Shown piece after piece: positions 61,469 through 64,000 of a stretch of 64,000 nucleotides of DNA. The translations under genes and the position numbers were made by a program. A model generated the notes under the pieces. It was not told the origin of the DNA. It worked only from the letters and a program-made list of their open reading frames with translations, and ran no database searches. Origin of the DNA: Rhizobium sp. BK650. GTDB taxonomy: Bacteria; Pseudomonadota; Alphaproteobacteria; Rhizobiales; Rhizobiaceae. The first letter of the stretch is position 1. Every line of letters begins with the position of its first letter. The stretch spans positions 1 through 64,000 of the forward strand of contig NZ_JACIBK010000010.1 in NCBI RefSeq assembly GCF_014195325.1, given 5' to 3'.

Positions 61469-62325
61469 GTCGGCTCCCTCCCGACCCAGAGATTGAGAAG
61501 CGAGATCGCGACAGCAAGTGCTGCCATCGTATAGGCAATCGCCGAGGCATAGCCGAAATTCAGTGATGTGAAGCCCTGGCGATAGAGAAGCAGGCCAAGC
61601 GTTTCCGTCCCACCGCCCGGCCCACCGCGGTTGGTGATCAGGAAGGGTTCGGCGAAGAGCTGCATTGTACCGATGACCGACAGGACCACGCAGAAAAGGA
61701 TGATTGGTTTCAGGAGCGGCAGGGTGATGTGGATGAACTGCTGCCACTTGCTGACGCGGTCGAGTGTTGCCGCCTCATAGACATCCTCGGGGATGGATTG
61801 CAGCCCGGCCAGGATGATGATCGCATTATATCCTGCCCACCGCCAGGTGACTGCGATGATGATGACGACCATGGCGGCGTTGGCATTGTCGAACCAGGAG
61901 ACGGGCGCAAGACCGGCTGCGCCGATCAGCTTGTTGATGATGCCGAAATCGAGATTGAACATCAGGCGGAAGACCGCCGCATAGGCGACTTCGCCGACGA
62001 CGATAGGCGCAAAGAAAGCGAAGCGGAACAGGGCACGCGCTTTCAGGAGTGGTGAATTCAGCAGCACCGCCATGACAGTCGCAAGCGCGATCATGACGGG
62101 TACCTGGATGATCAGGATGAGAAGCGTATTATAGACGGCGTTGTAAAAGGCCGGGTCGGCAAAAAGGCGCCCCCAATTGGCCTGAAGGCTGAACTTCCAC
62201 GGATTGACGCGCGTGTTCTGGAACGAGATCAGAAATGAATTGATGATCGGCCAGACCCAGAAGGCGGCAAAGACCAGAAGATAGGGCGCAAGGAACGCAT
62301 AGGCGCTCCGGTTTCTGATCGGCAT
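61465..62325 (-). CDS. Sugar ABC transporter permease (MalF-like)
   Basis: 286 residues, six helices (YAFLAPYLLVFAAFWVWPI at the N-terminus). EAA loop EAATLDRVSKWQQFIHITLP. Translationally coupled to the next permease. Confidence 0.92.
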   Translation of the reverse strand: MPIRNRSAYAFLAPYLLVFAAFWVWPIINSFLISFQNTRVNPWKFSLQANWGRLFADPAFYNAVYNTLLILIIQVPVMIALATVMAVLLNSPLLKARALFRFAFFAPIVVGEVAYAAVFRLMFNLDFGIINKLIGAAGLAPVSWFDNANAAMVVIIIAVTWRWAGYNAIIILAGLQSIPEDVYEAATLDRVSKWQQFIHITLPLLKPIILFCVVLSVIGTMQLFAEPFLITNRGGPGGGTETLGLLLYRQGFTSLNFGYASAIAYTMAALAVAISLLNLWVGREPT

Positions 62326-62376
62326 GGTACCTCCTTACCGAAACGAATGTGCCTGCCGCCTCCCGCGGCATGCGAG

Positions 62377-62398
62377 GCCGGGCGCTCTAGCGCCCGGC
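62377..62398 (-). terminator. Intra-operon hairpin after the binding-protein gene
   Basis: Perfect 10-bp stem GCCGGGCGCT/AGCGCCCGGC with a 2-base apex, between binding-protein and permease genes, without a T run. Likely limits downstream expression or protects the upstream mRNA. Compare 42771-42790. Confidence 0.65.
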
Positions 62399-62405
62399 TT
62401 GTCAT

Positions 62406-63680
62406 TCATTGTGCGATCGGAAGACCTGTCGCGGATGCGATCTGCTTGGCGGCATCATCGAGAGCCGCCTTCGCATCGGGATAGCCGCCGGCGAAATATT
62501 TCGTCTGCGTCGTCTTGTAGATGGCATCCGCATCCGTCTGGAAGGCCGTGCCGCGGCTCGGTACGATCTTCGGCAGGGTCGCGAGGATGTCGGCCCAGAT
62601 TTTCTGGCCGCCCCAATAAGGCTGCGGCTCGTTGACGAAGGGATCCTGCACCGCCGACAGTAGCGACGGCACGAGGCCGAACGACTTCAGCATGGTGACC
62701 TGGCCCTCATTGGTGGTCAGCGCATAGGTCAGATATTTGAAGGCCGCTTCCTTGTTCTGGGAATTGGCATTGATGGCAAGCGACGAGCCCCCGAGATTGG
62801 CCGCATGCGGGCTGTCTGCGCTCATGCCTGGCATGGCGTAGACGCCCCACTTGCCGGAGAGATCGGGAGAGCCGGAACGGATCGTGCCTTCGTACCAGCC
62901 GCCGAAGAGCTGGCTTGCCACTTTGCCGGCGGTGTTGGAGGAGATCTTTTCGTCCCAGTTCGCAGCCGTCAGCGTGCCGGCATCCTTCATCGCTTTCACT
63001 TTTTCGAGCGTCTGGACGCAGGCCGACTGGTTGATGGTGATCGACTGGCCATCGGTCGAGAAATAGCCGCAGCCCTGTTCATTGGCGAGCATGCGGAACC
63101 ATTCGCTGTCGCCATTGAAATCGGCCTGGCCCATCACGACACCTGGATTGGCGGCAGAGATCTTCTTGCCGGCAGCAATGAAATCATCCCAGGTTGCGAT
63201 CGACTTCGGATCAACGCCGGCCTTCTCGTAGTAGTCGCGGCGATAGAAGACGGCGACCGGGCCGGAATCCCACGGCATGGCGTAGGCGACATCGCCGACC
63301 TCGAGTTCGGTGCGTTTGAAATCGGGGAATTTCGCCTGCATATCGGCGTTGTAGCCGAGATCCTTCAGGTTGGCGAAGCAATCCGGGAAGCGGCTCCAGA
63401 AGATCTCCGCCTCGAAATTCTCGACGGTGACTATATCGGGAAGTCCGTCGCCACCGGCGGCGCAGGCGGCAAGCGTCTTGTCAAAGACCTGCTGGTTGCC
63501 GAGATCCTGGACATCCACCTTGATGTCCGGAAACTGCCTGTTGAAGCCTTCGATCGTCGATTTGAGAGCCGAAGCAGCGACGTTCCAGCTCCAGATGGTA
63601 AGCGTTGCGGACTGCGCATAGGCAGATCCGGATGCAAGCAGCATGAGCGCTGCCGTTGCAGTGATGAGTTTAGAGCGCAT
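62406..63680 (-). CDS. Sugar ABC transporter substrate-binding protein (family 1)
   Basis: 424 residues. Signal peptide LITATAALMLLASGSAYA. Family 1 pattern: LTIWSWNVAASALKSTIEGFNRQFPDIKVDV, YAMPWDSGPVAVFYRRDYYEKAGVDP, SLAINANSQNKEAAFKYLTYAL. First gene of the operon; divergent from the AraC-type regulator. AGGGAGG precedes the start. Confidence 0.93.
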   Translation of the reverse strand: MRSKLITATAALMLLASGSAYAQSATLTIWSWNVAASALKSTIEGFNRQFPDIKVDVQDLGNQQVFDKTLAACAAGGDGLPDIVTVENFEAEIFWSRFPDCFANLKDLGYNADMQAKFPDFKRTELEVGDVAYAMPWDSGPVAVFYRRDYYEKAGVDPKSIATWDDFIAAGKKISAANPGVVMGQADFNGDSEWFRMLANEQGCGYFSTDGQSITINQSACVQTLEKVKAMKDAGTLTAANWDEKISSNTAGKVASQLFGGWYEGTIRSGSPDLSGKWGVYAMPGMSADSPHAANLGGSSLAINANSQNKEAAFKYLTYALTTNEGQVTMLKSFGLVPSLLSAVQDPFVNEPQPYWGGQKIWADILATLPKIVPSRGTAFQTDADAIYKTTQTKYFAGGYPDAKAALDDAAKQIASATGLPIAQ

Positions 63681-63765
63681 GAAAATCCTCCCTTTTCAAT
63701 TGCCGTCACTGAGTGAACGGGGCTAATCTAGCGTCGCGGGAACGGCTGTCTCATAAAAAGGGAAT

Positions 63766-64000
63766 ATGGAATTGGCGGAAAGTAAGGTCGTCGGCAAACC
63801 TGTTTACCAGCCGGGTGCCAGCACCATTGAAGGCATGCCGATGGCGCTTCAGATGTTTTATGCCCATCCGCCTGTCATGGCGATGCCGCACTGGCACGCC
63901 CAGGTCGAAGTCAATTACATCATGCGCGGCAGCGTCCATTATCGGATGAACGACCATGATATTACCCTGAAAGCTGGTCAGATGTGCCTCTTCTGGGGTG
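63766..64000 (+). CDS. AraC-family transcriptional regulator, N-terminal part (cut by the window edge)
   Basis: 78 residues visible. A cupin sensor domain: MPHWHAQVEVNYIMRGSVHY followed by MNDHDITLKAGQMCLFWG, the sugar-binding half of AraC-type regulators. The DNA-binding domain lies beyond the window. ATG after AAGGGA. Divergent from the ABC operon with only 85 bases between, so it probably controls that operon in response to the transported sugar. Confidence 0.87.
   Translation, partial: MELAESKVVGKPVYQPGASTIEGMPMALQMFYAHPPVMAMPHWHAQVEVNYIMRGSVHYRMNDHDITLKAGQMCLFWG

Noticed and set aside
1..64000. CRISPR arrays, tRNA or rRNA genes, complete insertion sequences
   Set aside because: No regularly spaced repeats, cloverleaf-type sequences, rRNA-like blocks or transposase genes with terminal repeats were found on reading both strands.

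Overview
This window looks like the chromosome (or a large replicon) of a Rhizobium-type alphaproteobacterium. The support is the rhizobial gene set: the PssD/PssE glycosyltransferase pair, a PrsD/PrsE type I exporter with RTX-tailed secreted proteins, a bacterial transglutaminase-like cysteine peptidase, small DUF1127, DUF2934, DUF982 and DUF1194 proteins, and long binding-protein sugar ABC operons. No rRNA, tRNA, CRISPR array or intact insertion sequence was found.

Bases 1-38,100 are an exopolysaccharide (EPS) synthesis and secretion region. A truncated RTX glycanase-like gene (1-1872) is followed by ugd (UDP-glucuronate supply) and by a beta-helix protein with an RTX tail. From about 4 to 18.8 kb the DNA is visibly richer in A+T than its surroundings. 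It holds tightly packed genes for glycosyltransferases, two hexapeptide acyltransferases, a Wzx-like flippase, a polysaccharide pyruvyltransferase, a Wzy/ligase-like protein, an SGNH hydrolase and a PL5 alginate-lyase-like protein. On the other strand follow pssD-pssE and the GDP-mannose genes (manC, phosphomannomutase). After a housekeeping interval (ung and a VOC dioxygenase/esterase pair) come the export genes: a Wzc/ExoP-type tyrosine autokinase, a second SGNH hydrolase, a PPP-family phosphatase, a Wza-type outer-membrane protein with two uncharacterised neighbours, a second Wzy-like protein, and BTLCP-prsD-prsE. Together these predict an acidic, mannose- and glucuronate-containing, acetylated and pyruvylated polysaccharide, with its own secreted or periplasmic modifying enzymes. 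The initiating sugar-phosphate transferase is not in the window.

Bases 38,178-45,655 carry a LacI-type regulator divergent from a catabolic ABC operon (Gfo/Idh/MocA oxidoreductase, TIM-barrel isomerase, binding protein, two permeases, ATPase). Three AAACGTTT operator sites lie between them, one exactly in the spacer of a good -35/-10 pair. Bases 46,011-57,329 are a mixed region: EmrAB-type efflux, a DUF2231/sorbosone-dehydrogenase-like pair, several small secreted or hydrophilic proteins, a lytic transglycosylase and a siderophore-interacting protein. Bases 57,494-64,000 hold a second sugar ABC operon that ends in an unusual Gfo/Idh/MocA - aldo/keto reductase fusion, divergent from an AraC-type regulator cut by the right edge.

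The most notable non-protein element is at 53,165-53,613: a DUF1127 gene followed by four stem-loops whose loops all show CCTCC-type (anti-Shine-Dalgarno) motifs, ending in a strong terminator. This is the arrangement of the CcsR/'cuckoo' small RNA family. Two decayed gene fragments (a manC tail at 3.8-3.9 kb and a BTLCP tail at 38.0-38.1 kb) record past duplication and rearrangement of the EPS region.
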